Source of the DNA: Pseudomonas sp. ICMP22404
Lineage (GTDB): Bacteria > Pseudomonadota > Gammaproteobacteria > Pseudomonadales > Pseudomonadaceae
Direction of reading: 5' to 3'
Assembly: GCF_006227205.1 (NCBI RefSeq)
Contig: NZ_VCNG01000013.1
Location: 1-64,000, forward strand
DNA: 64,000 nucleotides
A program made the translations under genes and the position numbers. Each line of letters begins with the position of its first letter. The stretch's first letter is position 1. This document shows positions 1 through 10,161 of this stretch, one piece after another. The notes beneath the pieces are model-generated. The model made no database searches and was not told the DNA's origin. It worked only from the letters and a program-made list of their open reading frames with translations.

Positions 1-64
1 GAAACGATGCATCGCCGATGGTAGTGTGGGGTTTCCCCATGTGAGAGTAGGTCATCGTCAAGAT
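1..64 (+). rRNA. rrf: 5S ribosomal RNA, 3' end (partial)
   Basis: The first ~64 bases match the 3' half of Pseudomonas 5S rRNA as I remember it, including the GATGGTAGTGTGGGG stretch, the complementary CCCCATGTGAGAGTAGGTC and the final TCGTCAAGA. The 5' part lies outside the window. This places the segment directly downstream of a ribosomal operon. The exact 3' end (61 to 65) is approximate. Confidence 0.93.
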
Positions 65-73
65 TAAATTCCG

Positions 74-110
74 AAACCCCTATCTGCTGACGCAGGTAGG
101 GGTTTTGTTT
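74..110 (+). terminator. Rho-independent terminator of the rRNA operon
   Basis: AAACCCCTATCTGC (74-87), a TGAC loop and GCAGGTAGGGGTTT (92-105) form a 14-bp stem with one G.U pair, followed by a T-rich tail (TTTTGTTTTG). It sits about 10 bases after the 5S 3' end, as expected for an rRNA operon terminator. Confidence 0.93.
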
Positions 111-218
111 TGCCCGTAGGAAAGTTCTTACGACAAGCGCGGACCGTTCCCGGCTGCTACAACCCCCCGACAGTGCTAAGGTTCGGCCCTAGCTTTTTGC
201 ATTTTCAAGGATGCCTTT

Positions 219-3200
219 ATGCCGGACGCAACGTCCCTCAGCCCAGCCTTCATGGTGATTCATGGCAATCGCCTTGATGAGCTGCGCAGCCTGGTAATCA
301 GCTTGATGCGACGTTATCCGCTGGCTCCGCTTGAGAATGAAATTGCACTGGTGCAGAGCAACGGTATTGCCCAATGGCTCAAGCTGGCACTGGCAGAGGA
401 TCCGGAAGACGACGATACCGGCGGCTGCGGCATTGCGGCAGCCATTGATGTACAACTGCCCGGCAGCTTCATGTGGCAGCTTTATCGAACGGTTTTGGGA
501 CGCGATGAGATTCCGGCCAAGTCCCTGCTGGATAAAGCCCCCCTCACCTGGCGACTGATGCGCCTTTTGCCACAGTTGATCGAGCAGCCTCATTTCGAGC
601 CCCTGCGTCGGTTCCTCACCCACGACACTGATCTGCGCAAGCGCTATCAGTTATCCGAACGTCTTGCCGATCTGTTCGACCAGTATCAGGTGTACCGGGC
701 CGACTGGCTCGAAGACTGGGCAGAGGGCCGGCACCAGACGAGAAATGTCCGAGGCGAAATCAAGGCGCTTGCGCCCGCTAATTGCTGGCAAGCCGAACTG
801 TGGCGAGCCTTGCTGGTGGATGTGGGAGAAGAGGGCATGGCTCAAAGCCGTGCGGGCGTCCATCAACGGTACATTGAACGTATCAACAGCCTGGAAGCCG
901 CTCCGAAAGGACTTCCTGCACGGGTGATAGTGTTTGGTATTTCCTCGCTACCGGCCCAGGCCCTGGAGGCGCTGGCCGGTCTGTCGCGGTTCAGCCAGGT
1001 TCTACTGTGTGTCCATAACCCTTGTCGTCATCATTGGGCGGACATCGTGGCCGACAAGGACCTGCTGCGCCATCAGTACAAACGTCAGGCACGCAAGGCC
1101 GGTATGCCCGCTATCCTCGATCCGCAGTCCCTGCATCAACATGCTCATCCGTTACTCGCGGCATGGGGCAAGCAGGGGCGCGACTATATCAACCTGCTCG
1201 ACAGCTATGACGACCCCAATCGCTATCGCTCGGTGTTTCGCGACGGCCGAATCGACCTGTTCAGTGACGGCAATCCCACGACCCTGCTCAGCCAGTTGCA
1301 GGATGACATCCTTGAGCTGCGCCCCCTGGCTGAAACCCGGGAACGCTGGCCTGCCGTCGATACGGAGCGAGATGGATCGATCCGTTTCCACGTCGCCCAC
1401 AGCGCCCAGCGTGAAGTCGAAATTCTGCATGACCAGTTATTGGCCCATTTCAGCGCGGACTCGACGCTACGTCCTCGGGACATCATCGTCATGGTTCCGG
1501 ACATCGACAGTTATGCTCCGCATATCCGTGCCGTGTTCGGTCAGCTCGACAGGACGGATCCGCGCTTCATTCCCTTCACCCTCACCGACCAGGGACAGCG
1601 TGGACGCGATCCATTGCTGATTGCCGTCGAGCATTTGCTGAAGCTGCCCGATAGCCGCTTTCCCGTCAGCGAAATCCTCGACTTGTTGGATGTCCCGGCC
1701 CTGCGCAAGCGATTCGGCCTTGATGAGGCTGATTTGCCGACACTGCACCGTTGGATCGAGGGTGCCGGTATTCGTTGGGGCATGAACGCCGAACACCGCG
1801 CCGGGCTCGGTCTGCCCGCCGAGCTTGAGCAGAACAGCTGGCGGTTTGGTTTACGGCGGATGCTGTTGGGGTATGCCGTCGGCAGTTCGGACGCCTATGA
1901 AGGCATTGAACCCTATGACGAAATCGGTGGCCTTGACGCAGCGTTGATCGGGCCCCTGGCCGCATTACTGGATGCGCTGGACGTCGCCCATCAGTCGCTC
2001 ACCGAGTCCGCATCTCCACAGGTGTGGGGATCGCGTCTGCGTGACTTGATGCAATTGTTTTTCCAGGCGAGCAGTGAGCATGACGACTATCTGCTGGCCC
2101 AGCTCGAAGACCTACGCGAAACCTGGCTGGAAACCTGCGAGTCGGTGGGGCTGCAGGATGAGTTGCCGCTGACGGTGGTACGGGAGGCTTGGCTGGCAGG
2201 TCTGGATCAAGGTCGGCTGTCCCAACGCTTTCTCGCCGGCGCGGTCAACTTCTGCACCTTGATGCCGATGCGTGCAATTCCCTTCAATCTGGTGTGCTTG
2301 CTGGGAATGAACGACGGCGATTATCCGAGAGCTCAGCCGCCGTTGGACTTCGATCTCATGGGCAGTGACTATCGGCCCGGTGATCGCTCCCGGCGTGAGG
2401 ACGATCGTTATCTGCTATTGGAGGCGCTGCTGTCGGCCCGGGAAAAACTCTACATCAGCTGGGTAGGACGCAGTATCCGCGATAACAGCGAGCGACCCGC
2501 ATCGGTATTGATCGGTCAGTTGCGGGATCATCTGTCCAGTGGATGGCGACTGGTCGACGACAGCAAGGACCTTCTCGAGGCGCTGACCCAGGAGCATCCC
2601 CTGCAACCGTTCAGCGCTCGTTATTTCCTTCAGGGTAATGAACTGTTCAGCTATGCCAGCGAGTGGCGGATGCTTCACGACAACCAGGACCATGGGAGCG
2701 GTGTCCAGGTGCTGGATCCCTATGTTCAGGAAGAGCCCCTGAGCCTTGGGCAATTGCAGGACTTCCTGCGCAACCCCGTCCGCCATTTTTTCAGCCAGCG
2801 ACTCAAGGTGTTCTTCGAAGCCATCGAAGCCCCGCTGGCCGATGACGAGCCCTTCGTGCTCGATGCCCTTCAACGCTACAGTCTGAGCGACAGCTTGCTG
2901 GAAGCCGCCCTGGTGCGCCTGGACCAGCCGGATCTTGCCCTGGAGGCCCATGCCAAGCGTCTGCAGAACAGCGGCCTGTTACCGATGGCGGGTTTCGGTG
3001 AGTGCATGCAACGCGAACTGATCGAGCCTCTGCCGGGTCTGCTCCAGCGTTATCAGCAACTTCTGGCGTTATGGCCCACTCCGTTGACCAGCGCAGTGCC
3101 TGTCAGTCTCCAATTGCATGGCGTCAGTGTCGAAGGATGGCTCAGCGGCCTGCACCAGCGTTCCGACGGGGCGGTCCTTGCCATCACTGCCATACCCAAC

Positions 3201-3665
3201 AGCATCGGCTCCGTCAGGACCCGGAAGTGGCACCGCCTGATACGTCCCTGGGTCAATCACCTCGTGGCGTGCGCCAGCGGACTGTCGATGACCACCGCAT
3301 TGGTGGCCAGTGATGACAGCTTGCTGTTGGCACCTTTTGAAGAACCTGTGGCGCGAAGACTGCTCGGTGACCTGTTGCAGGCTTGGCAGTCGGGCATGCG
3401 CCAGCCGCTTCCGATTGCGGTGAAAACCGCCTTCGCCTGGCTTGGCCAGACGGATCCGGATAAAGCCGAGGCGGCGGCCCGAAAAGCCTACGAAGGCGAT
3501 GGGCTGACCTCTGAAGGCGAGCGACGGGAGAGTCCGGCCCTGGCCCGGCAGTTTGCCGACTTCGATGCCCTGACGGCAGACGAGACATTTCCTGACTGGT
3601 GCGATGCGCTTTATCGGCCGCTGTTCGAGGCTCCATGGCGTTCCGCAATCGGCGAGGAGGCGTAA
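219..3665 (+). CDS. recC: RecBCD exonuclease V subunit RecC
   Basis: This 1148-residue protein is close in size to E. coli RecC (about 1120). RecC is the catalytically dead helicase/nuclease-fold subunit of RecBCD; it splits the duplex and scans the 3' strand for Chi. Conserved RecC stretches are visible: an N-terminal MVIHGNRLDELRSL, the middle LLGMNDGDYPRAQPPLDFDL, and REDDRYLLLEALLSAREKLY with SVLIGQLRDHL. The ATG at 219 has an AAGGA box 7 nt upstream; an internal ATG at 252 (MVIHGN) is a possible alternative. The stop is 2 nt before recB, so the genes are translationally coupled. E. coli places ptrA between recC and recB; here they are adjacent, as in other pseudomonads. Confidence 0.96.
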   Translation: MPDATSLSPAFMVIHGNRLDELRSLVISLMRRYPLAPLENEIALVQSNGIAQWLKLALAEDPEDDDTGGCGIAAAIDVQLPGSFMWQLYRTVLGRDEIPAKSLLDKAPLTWRLMRLLPQLIEQPHFEPLRRFLTHDTDLRKRYQLSERLADLFDQYQVYRADWLEDWAEGRHQTRNVRGEIKALAPANCWQAELWRALLVDVGEEGMAQSRAGVHQRYIERINSLEAAPKGLPARVIVFGISSLPAQALEALAGLSRFSQVLLCVHNPCRHHWADIVADKDLLRHQYKRQARKAGMPAILDPQSLHQHAHPLLAAWGKQGRDYINLLDSYDDPNRYRSVFRDGRIDLFSDGNPTTLLSQLQDDILELRPLAETRERWPAVDTERDGSIRFHVAHSAQREVEILHDQLLAHFSADSTLRPRDIIVMVPDIDSYAPHIRAVFGQLDRTDPRFIPFTLTDQGQRGRDPLLIAVEHLLKLPDSRFPVSEILDLLDVPALRKRFGLDEADLPTLHRWIEGAGIRWGMNAEHRAGLGLPAELEQNSWRFGLRRMLLGYAVGSSDAYEGIEPYDEIGGLDAALIGPLAALLDALDVAHQSLTESASPQVWGSRLRDLMQLFFQASSEHDDYLLAQLEDLRETWLETCESVGLQDELPLTVVREAWLAGLDQGRLSQRFLAGAVNFCTLMPMRAIPFNLVCLLGMNDGDYPRAQPPLDFDLMGSDYRPGDRSRREDDRYLLLEALLSAREKLYISWVGRSIRDNSERPASVLIGQLRDHLSSGWRLVDDSKDLLEALTQEHPLQPFSARYFLQGNELFSYASEWRMLHDNQDHGSGVQVLDPYVQEEPLSLGQLQDFLRNPVRHFFSQRLKVFFEAIEAPLADDEPFVLDALQRYSLSDSLLEAALVRLDQPDLALEAHAKRLQNSGLLPMAGFGECMQRELIEPLPGLLQRYQQLLALWPTPLTSAVPVSLQLHGVSVEGWLSGLHQRSDGAVLAITAIPNSIGSVRTRKWHRLIRPWVNHLVACASGLSMTTALVASDDSLLLAPFEEPVARRLLGDLLQAWQSGMRQPLPIAVKTAFAWLGQTDPDKAEAAARKAYEGDGLTSEGERRESPALARQFADFDALTADETFPDWCDALYRPLFEAPWRSAIGEEA

Positions 3666-3667
3666 TC

Positions 3668-6600
3668 ATGAGTCGGCAGACACCTCTGGCTTTGGCGTTT
3701 CCCCTGCGCGGCAGCCAATTGATCGAAGCCAGTGCGGGCACTGGCAAGACCTTCACCATTTCAGCGCTGTACCTGCGACTGGTATTGGGCCATGGCGGCT
3801 CGGCGACCGGGTTCGGTCGTGAACTGCTTCCTCCACAAATCCTGGTCGTGACTTTTACGGACGCCGCCACCAAAGAGTTGCGCGAACGTATCCGCACGCG
3901 CCTGGCCGAAGCCGCGCGTTTCTTTCGGGATGAGATTCCGGCCCCCGATTCACTGATTGCCCAGTTGCGTGACGAGTTCGACGAAACGCAGTGGCCCGGT
4001 TGCGCCAATCGGCTGGACATCGCCGCGCAATGGATGGATGAAGCAGCGGTTTCGACCATTCATAGCTGGTGCCAGCGGATGTTGCGTGAACACGCCTTCG
4101 ACAGCGGGAGCCTGTTCACCCAAACCCTGGAAACCGATCACAGCGAATTACTCGGCGAAGTGCTGCGCGATTATTGGCGGCTGTTCTGCTACTCGATGCA
4201 AGGTGAAGCGCTGAACTGGGTGCGCACCCATTGGGGAGGGCCTGCTGCCCTGCTGCCGCGGGTAAGGGGGCTGTTTTCCAGCGAGCGTGACAACGGTGAG
4301 GGGCTTGAGCCTGCCGAGCTCATCCTGGCATCGCTTCAGGAGCGCAGCGCCGCCTTGCTCGACCTCAAGGCGCCCTGGCGGCAATGGGCGGCGGAGCTGC
4401 TGGAGATCTGCCAGCAAGGCGTAGCCAACAAGAGCGTCGACGGGCGCAAGATGCAGGCTCGCTATTTCGAACCGTGGTTTCAGAAAATCTTCGCCTGGGT
4501 GGATGACGAGAGCCTCGAACTCCTGGATATCGGTACCGGGTTTACGCGGCTGACCCCCGAAGGCATGGCAGAGGCCTGGAAAGGCGAAGTGCCCAGCCAT
4601 CCCGGGCTGGAGGCCATGGCCAGTCTCAAGGCCAGCCTGGAGGCGTTGCCCACCCCGGATGCAGCGGTGTTGCAGCATGCGGCCCAATGGGTGGGCGCGC
4701 GCTTTGAGGCAGAGAAGCGCCGACGCGCGGAGATGGGCTTCGACGACATGCTGCTGAGGCTGGACGCAGCCCTGCTGGCCGAGGGTGGAGAGCGTCTGGC
4801 GAGCCTGATACGCGAGCAGTTTCCGGTCGCGTTGATCGATGAGTTCCAGGATACCGATCCGGTTCAATACCGGATCTTCGAAAGCATCTACCGCATCGAA
4901 GACAATAACCCTGAGACGGGGCTGTTCCTGATCGGTGACCCGAAACAGGCCATCTATGCCTTTCGTGGCGCCGATATCCATACCTACCTGCGTGCCCGTG
5001 AGGCGACCGCAGGCAGGCTCCATACCCTGGGCACCAACTTCCGTTCCAGCCACGCCATGGTGGGCGCGGTAAACCATATTTTCCAGAACGCCGAATCCCG
5101 TCCGAACGGACGCGGTGCGTTCCTGTTTCGCGAAGCACCGGACCGGAACCCGGTGCCGTTCCTGCCCGTTGATGCCCAGGGCCGCAAGGAGTCCTTGCAG
5201 GTCGAGGGGCAGCCCCTTGCAGCGATGAACCTCTGGCACTTGCCGTCGGACAAGCCGCTCTCCGGTGCGGTCTATCGGCAGCAAATGGCGGCTGCCTGCG
5301 CCAGTGAGATCACGGCGCTTCTCAATGGCGGCCAGGCGGGGCACGACGGCTTCATCGAGGATGGAAAGGCACTGCGCGGGCTGTTGCCAGCGGATATCGC
5401 GATCCTGGTGCGGGACGGTAAAGAGGCGCAGGCGGTGCGGGATGAGTTGTCTGCCCGGGGCGTACGCAGTGTCTATCTGTCCGATAAGGATTCGGTGTTT
5501 GCCTCGCAGGAAGCGCGCGACCTGCTGATCTGGCTCAGGGCCTGTGCCGAACCGGATGTCGAGCGGCCATTGCGGTCTGCGCTGGCGAGCATCACGTTGA
5601 ACCTGCCGCTCACGGAGCTGGAGCGACTCAACCGGGATGAGCTGGCCTGGGAAGCGCGGGTCATGCAGTTCCGTGGCTACCGTACGGTCTGGCGCACCCA
5701 GGGGGTGCTGCCCATGTTGCGGCGCCTGCTGCATGATTTCGAACTGCCCCAGGCCTTGATGGCGCGCAATGAGGGTGAGCGGGTGCTGACCAACCTGCTG
5801 CACCTCAGCGAGCTTCTGCAACAGGCAGCCGGTGAGCTGGACGGTGAACAGGCTCTGATCCGGCATCTGTCGGAGCACCTGGCCTTGTCCGGTCAGGCCG
5901 GAGAAGAGCAGATCCTGCGCCTGGAAAGCGATGAGCAGTTGGTCAAGGTGGTGACGATCCACAAGTCCAAGGGGCTGGAGTATCCGTTGGTGTTCCTGCC
6001 GTTCATCTGCTCGACGAAGCCAGTGGATGGCAGCCGGTTGCCCTTGCATTACCACGATGAGGCCGGCAGGGCACAAATCAGCCTGAAGCCATCAGCCGAA
6101 CTGATAGCCAAAGCTGACGACGAACGTCTGGCCGAGGACCTGCGCCTGCTCTACGTGGCGCTTACCCGCGCCCAACATGCCTGCTGGTTGGGGGTTGCCG
6201 ATCTCAAGCGGGGGAATAACAGCAGCTCGATCCTGCATCTGTCTGCGCTGGGGTATCTATTGGGTGGCGGTGCGCCGCTGTCCGATTCGGTGCAATTGCG
6301 GCGCTGGTTGGAAGACCTGCAACAAGGCAGTGCTGCGGTGAGTTGCCAGGAGATGCCCCAGGCCACCGACGAACGCTACCGTCCCCCGCGCAACGAAGCC
6401 GTGCTGCTCGCCCCCTTGAGGCCGGTACGCAAAGCCAGTGAAAACTGGTGGATTGCCTCGTATAGCGCCTTGCGCATCGGCGAGACCCTGAGTGCGGGCA
6501 GCGACACGGCGCCGGAAGATCCCCAGGCCCAGAAACTGTTCGACGATGAGCGGCTTGATCCGGATGCGCCCAGGGAAGTTGTCGCTATCGGGGGGGACAT

Positions 6601-7357
6601 TCATCGCTTCCCCCGCGGCCCCAATCCCGGCACTTTCCTCCACGGCCTCCTTGAGTGGGTCGCCGGCGAAGGGTTTGCCGTCGCGCCAACGGCCATCGAG
6701 GACGCCATTGCCCGACGTTGCAATCGTCGAGGCTGGAAAGGCTGGATCACGACGCTCAGCGATTGGCTGCAGCACTTGATGGCAACGCCTATGCGGATTG
6801 GCAATGATCAGCCGCCGGTGGTGCTTGAGCGTTTGACCCGGTTCCAGGTCGAGATGGAGTTCTGGTTCGCCAGCCATAAGGTCGATGTGCTCAAGCTTGA
6901 TGAGCTGGTTTGCCGATTCACCCATGGCGGTGTGGCCCGCGTCGCCGCGGAACCTGTGCTGCTCAACGGCATGTTCAAGGGATTCATCGACCTCACGTTC
7001 GAGCATGAAGGGCGATATTACGTGGCGGACTACAAATCCAATTGGCTGGGGAGCGATGACGCGGCTTATACCCCTCAAGCCATGGAGCAATCGATCCTCG
7101 ACAATCGCTACGATCTGCAATATGTGCTGTACCTGTTGGCGCTGCATCGTCAGCTCAAGGCGCGCCTGCCCGACTATGACTACGACCGACATGTCGGCGG
7201 TGCGTTGTACCTGTTTCTCCGTGGCACCCGTGCGGCCAGTCAAGGGGTCTATTTCACCAAGCCGGCGCGAGCACTGATCGAACAATTGGATCGCCTTTTC
7301 CAAGGGGCGCCCGAGCCCAAGGCTGAGCCAGCATGGGTACAGGGAGAATTGCTATGA
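3668..7357 (+). CDS. recB: RecBCD exonuclease V subunit RecB (helicase-nuclease)
   Basis: A 1229-residue 3'-5' SF1 helicase with a C-terminal nuclease. The Walker A ASAGTGKT ends near residue 28 (Lys27). Motif II is ALIDEFQDTD, motif III IGDPKQAIYAFRGAD, and motifs V/VI are VVTIHKSKGLEYPLVF and LLYVALTRAQ. The nuclease domain has His992 (FLHGLLE), Asp1108 (GFIDLTF) and Asp1121/Lys1123 (DYKSNW), equivalent to the metal ligands and Lys of E. coli RecB, so it should be active. The start chosen is the ATG at 3668, which follows a strong GAGGAGG; an upstream in-frame ATG at 3599 would overlap recC and has no better ribosome site. It overlaps recD by ATGA. Confidence 0.97.
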   Translation: MSRQTPLALAFPLRGSQLIEASAGTGKTFTISALYLRLVLGHGGSATGFGRELLPPQILVVTFTDAATKELRERIRTRLAEAARFFRDEIPAPDSLIAQLRDEFDETQWPGCANRLDIAAQWMDEAAVSTIHSWCQRMLREHAFDSGSLFTQTLETDHSELLGEVLRDYWRLFCYSMQGEALNWVRTHWGGPAALLPRVRGLFSSERDNGEGLEPAELILASLQERSAALLDLKAPWRQWAAELLEICQQGVANKSVDGRKMQARYFEPWFQKIFAWVDDESLELLDIGTGFTRLTPEGMAEAWKGEVPSHPGLEAMASLKASLEALPTPDAAVLQHAAQWVGARFEAEKRRRAEMGFDDMLLRLDAALLAEGGERLASLIREQFPVALIDEFQDTDPVQYRIFESIYRIEDNNPETGLFLIGDPKQAIYAFRGADIHTYLRAREATAGRLHTLGTNFRSSHAMVGAVNHIFQNAESRPNGRGAFLFREAPDRNPVPFLPVDAQGRKESLQVEGQPLAAMNLWHLPSDKPLSGAVYRQQMAAACASEITALLNGGQAGHDGFIEDGKALRGLLPADIAILVRDGKEAQAVRDELSARGVRSVYLSDKDSVFASQEARDLLIWLRACAEPDVERPLRSALASITLNLPLTELERLNRDELAWEARVMQFRGYRTVWRTQGVLPMLRRLLHDFELPQALMARNEGERVLTNLLHLSELLQQAAGELDGEQALIRHLSEHLALSGQAGEEQILRLESDEQLVKVVTIHKSKGLEYPLVFLPFICSTKPVDGSRLPLHYHDEAGRAQISLKPSAELIAKADDERLAEDLRLLYVALTRAQHACWLGVADLKRGNNSSSILHLSALGYLLGGGAPLSDSVQLRRWLEDLQQGSAAVSCQEMPQATDERYRPPRNEAVLLAPLRPVRKASENWWIASYSALRIGETLSAGSDTAPEDPQAQKLFDDERLDPDAPREVVAIGGDIHRFPRGPNPGTFLHGLLEWVAGEGFAVAPTAIEDAIARRCNRRGWKGWITTLSDWLQHLMATPMRIGNDQPPVVLERLTRFQVEMEFWFASHKVDVLKLDELVCRFTHGGVARVAAEPVLLNGMFKGFIDLTFEHEGRYYVADYKSNWLGSDDAAYTPQAMEQSILDNRYDLQYVLYLLALHRQLKARLPDYDYDRHVGGALYLFLRGTRAASQGVYFTKPARALIEQLDRLFQGAPEPKAEPAWVQGELL

Positions 7358-9450
7358 GTCGGACGTTTGTCGATCTGCTGCCCAAATCGTCGGACGACGA
7401 GAGCCTGGTCGAACTGGCGCCTTTGGACCGTGCAAATGATCTGCTGCTGTTGTTGACGCGCTGGGTCGAGCGCGGTTGGTTGCGCGCTCTGGACAAAGCC
7501 TTCGTTGCATTCCTTCATGAGCTGGCGCCCGACGACGATCCATTGGTGTTGCTCGCCGCGGCGCTCGCCAGTCATCAGCTGGGCCATGGACATGTCTGCC
7601 TGGACCTGTTCGAAACGCTCAAGGAGCCGGATTTTGCCTTGTCGCTTCCCCCCGAGGGCGATCCGCAAACGGGTGCGATGCTGTTGCCATCGCAAATACT
7701 GCGGACCCTGGAGGGAGCTCATTGGTGCAAGACCCTGGCGTCCAGCCGTCTGGTGGCCTTGGCTGCCGATGAGCGCGAGCAGGCGCTGCAACGCCCGTTG
7801 GTGCTGTCCGGTAAACGTCTTTATCTGCGGCGATACTGGACCTATGAGCGGCAGATCGATGAGGCGTTGCGTCAACGGCTGGCCGAACAGGAAGCCACCC
7901 CCGTCGATCTGGGCGAGCGCCTGAACGGGCTGTTCGGGCCAGCCGCTGCCGCAGGTCCGATCGACTGGCAGAAACTGGCCTGTGCCCTGGCGACCCGGCG
8001 CGCCTTCAGCATCGTGACCGGCGGTCCTGGCACCGGCAAGACCACCACCGTCGTGCGTTTGCTGGCGCTGCTTCAGGCTCCCGCCGTCGAGGCCGGAAAG
8101 CCGCTGCGGATTCGCCTGGCAGCGCCTACCGGCAAGGCGGCGGCGCGCCTGACCGAATCCATCAGCCAACAGGTCCGGACCCTGGACGTCCCCGATGCCG
8201 TGCGCGAGCGGATTCCTTGTGACGTCACCACTGTCCATCGTTTGTTGGGCAGCCGGCCGGGAACCCGGCATTTTCGGCACCATGGGGGGAATCGGTTGCC
8301 ACTGGACGTACTGGTGATCGATGAGGCGTCCATGATCGATCTGGAGATGATGGCCAATCTACTGGATGCGTTGCCGCCCCATGCGCGGTTGGTGCTGCTC
8401 GGGGACAAGGATCAGTTGGCCTCGGTGGAGGCCGGAGCGGTGCTGGCGGATTTGTGTCGGGATGCCGAGGAGGGCTGGTACGACGCCAGAACCCGGGCCT
8501 GGCTTGAATCGGTCAGCGGCGAAGACCTGGCGGCCAGTGACCTGCAGCAAGACATCGATGGCACTCATCCGTTGGCACAGCAGGTCGTCATGCTCCGGCA
8601 CTCCCGCCGTTTCGGCGAGGGCAGCGGTATCGGCCAACTGGCTCGATGGGTCAACCAACAGCAGCCCGAAAAGGCGCGTCAGTTGCTGGTGGGCAAGCAA
8701 CATGCCGATCTGTTTTCCCTGGCCTTGAAAGGTGAGCATGACGGAGCGCTGGAGCACTTGCTGCTTGAAGGCCAGGCAGAAGGTCCCCAGGGTTATCGGC
8801 ATTACCTGAGCCTGCTGCGGCAACGACGTCCGGCAGCTACCCGTCCACTGGCGGATGCCTGCTGGGTCGATTGGGCTCGGGAGGTCCTTTCTGCATTCGA
8901 CGCTTTCCAACTGCTCTGTGCCGTGCGTAGAGGCCCGTGGGGTGTGGAAGGGTTGAACCAGAGAGTGACTACTGCGCTGCTCAAGGCCCGTCTTATCGAC
9001 AGCGATCATCAGTGGTACGAGGGCCGTCCGGTCTTGATGACCCGCAACGACTATGGTCTGGGGTTGATGAACGGCGACATCGGGATTGCCCTCAAATTGC
9101 CCGAGCATGATGGACCGGACGCGGGCAAGCAGGTCCTGCGTGTGGCGTTCCCTCGCAACGACGGACAGGGCGGTGTGCGCTTCGTCCTGCCCAGCCGCTT
9201 GAATGATGTGGAAACGGTGTATGCCATGACCGTGCATAAATCCCAGGGCTCGGAATTCACCCATACGGCGCTGATTCTTCCGGATGCGTTGAACCCCGTA
9301 TTGACCAAGGAGCTGGTGTACACAGCCATTACCCGGGCCAAGCAGTGGTTCAGCCTGATCGAGCCACGGCCAGGGATATTCGAGGAAGCGGTTCGGCGTA
9401 GGGTCAAGCGCCTGAGCGGGCTGATGCTGGATCTGGAGTCTCGGAGCTGA
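7354..9450 (+). CDS. recD: RecBCD exonuclease V subunit RecD (5'-3' helicase)
   Basis: A 698-residue SF1B helicase, longer than E. coli RecD (608) but of the length I expect in Pseudomonas. It drives the 5' strand and controls nuclease activity and Chi response. Motifs: Walker A GGPGTGKTTT (Lys229), TGKAAARL, Walker B VLVIDEASMIDLEMM, LLGDKDQLASVEAGAVLADLC, and C-terminal AMTVHKSQGSEF plus YTAITRAKQW. The start at 7354 shares ATGA with the recB stop; an in-frame ATG at 7333 lies inside recB and is less likely. Last gene of recCBD. Confidence 0.96.
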   Translation: MSRTFVDLLPKSSDDESLVELAPLDRANDLLLLLTRWVERGWLRALDKAFVAFLHELAPDDDPLVLLAAALASHQLGHGHVCLDLFETLKEPDFALSLPPEGDPQTGAMLLPSQILRTLEGAHWCKTLASSRLVALAADEREQALQRPLVLSGKRLYLRRYWTYERQIDEALRQRLAEQEATPVDLGERLNGLFGPAAAAGPIDWQKLACALATRRAFSIVTGGPGTGKTTTVVRLLALLQAPAVEAGKPLRIRLAAPTGKAAARLTESISQQVRTLDVPDAVRERIPCDVTTVHRLLGSRPGTRHFRHHGGNRLPLDVLVIDEASMIDLEMMANLLDALPPHARLVLLGDKDQLASVEAGAVLADLCRDAEEGWYDARTRAWLESVSGEDLAASDLQQDIDGTHPLAQQVVMLRHSRRFGEGSGIGQLARWVNQQQPEKARQLLVGKQHADLFSLALKGEHDGALEHLLLEGQAEGPQGYRHYLSLLRQRRPAATRPLADACWVDWAREVLSAFDAFQLLCAVRRGPWGVEGLNQRVTTALLKARLIDSDHQWYEGRPVLMTRNDYGLGLMNGDIGIALKLPEHDGPDAGKQVLRVAFPRNDGQGGVRFVLPSRLNDVETVYAMTVHKSQGSEFTHTALILPDALNPVLTKELVYTAITRAKQWFSLIEPRPGIFEEAVRRRVKRLSGLMLDLESRS

Positions 9451-9466
9451 ATGAACAGACGTTCAT
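9451..9466. promoter_or_regulatory. Perfect inverted repeat after recD (possible operator)
   Basis: ATGAAC-agac-GTTCAT directly follows the recD stop codon and precedes yfiR by about 120 bp. Hexamer arms with a 4-base spacer resemble small TetR-type operators, but no such regulator is encoded nearby. Short palindromes also occur by chance. Confidence 0.25.
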
Positions 9467-9585
9467 GACAATGGATTTAATGACGTCGATTTTTTGTCGG
9501 AAATCGCCGTAAAGGCGTTGTCTCGCTGGCTTTTTGGCACTGTGCTATCGTTCCGACATTTACTGGATCGATCAAGAGATTTTCC

Positions 9586-10161
9586 ATGGGTGGGGCTGTT
9601 CGGCAAGCACTGCGCGCCAAGGACTGGAGGCATTATCTGCTCGCCAGTTTTTTGTGTTTGCTGTCGCCTGTCCTGGTGGCTGAAAACCAAGAGCCCGTGA
9701 CTCACGCGCAAGTGCGGGCCGAGGCGGTGACCCAGGTCGTATTGGGCATTCTCAGCTACGCCCGTTGGCCTGTGGAGCCAACCCAACTGCAGCTCTGCAT
9801 TGTCGGGCCGACCCAATACACCGACGATCTGGTCAAAGGCACAATCCAAGCCACTGGTCGAACGGTGAACGTGCAGCGCTTGCTGGCAGATCACCCCGGC
9901 ATCGCCGATGAATGCAACGCGGTCTATGTCGGCAGGCTGACCGCCGATGAGCACGCTCAACTGTTCGCTTCCTTGTCCGGCAAACCGGTATTGAGCATCA
10001 GCGAAGGCGGTGACCAGTGCACCGTGGGCAGCCTGTTCTGTCTGCGGGTGGGTGATGAACAAGTGGCGTTCGAGGTCAACCTCGATTCGGTCGCGCGCAG
10101 TGGCGTACGCATCCACCCGAGTGTCTTGCAACTTTCACGTCGCAGGTCAGCGGCGCCATGA
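9586..10161 (+). CDS. yfiR: YfiR/TpbA-type periplasmic repressor of YfiN
   Basis: A 191-residue exported protein with a hydrophobic signal region (about residues 17-32, YLLASFLCLLSPVLVA). In P. aeruginosa, YfiR binds and represses the diguanylate cyclase YfiN in the periplasm and responds to envelope redox state. Four cysteines lie at 71 (LQLCIV), 110 (ADECNAV), 145 (GDQCTVG) and 152 (LFCLRVG), the spacing I recall for the disulfide-forming cysteines of P. aeruginosa YfiR. The stop overlaps the yfiN start (ATGA), so it is the first gene of yfiR-yfiN-yfiB. Confidence 0.9.
   Translation: MGGAVRQALRAKDWRHYLLASFLCLLSPVLVAENQEPVTHAQVRAEAVTQVVLGILSYARWPVEPTQLQLCIVGPTQYTDDLVKGTIQATGRTVNVQRLLADHPGIADECNAVYVGRLTADEHAQLFASLSGKPVLSISEGGDQCTVGSLFCLRVGDEQVAFEVNLDSVARSGVRIHPSVLQLSRRRSAAP

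Noticed and set aside
4148..6076. A 642-codon minus-strand frame inside recB
   Set aside because: recB motifs are continuous on the plus strand; the antisense frame is a GC-bias artefact.
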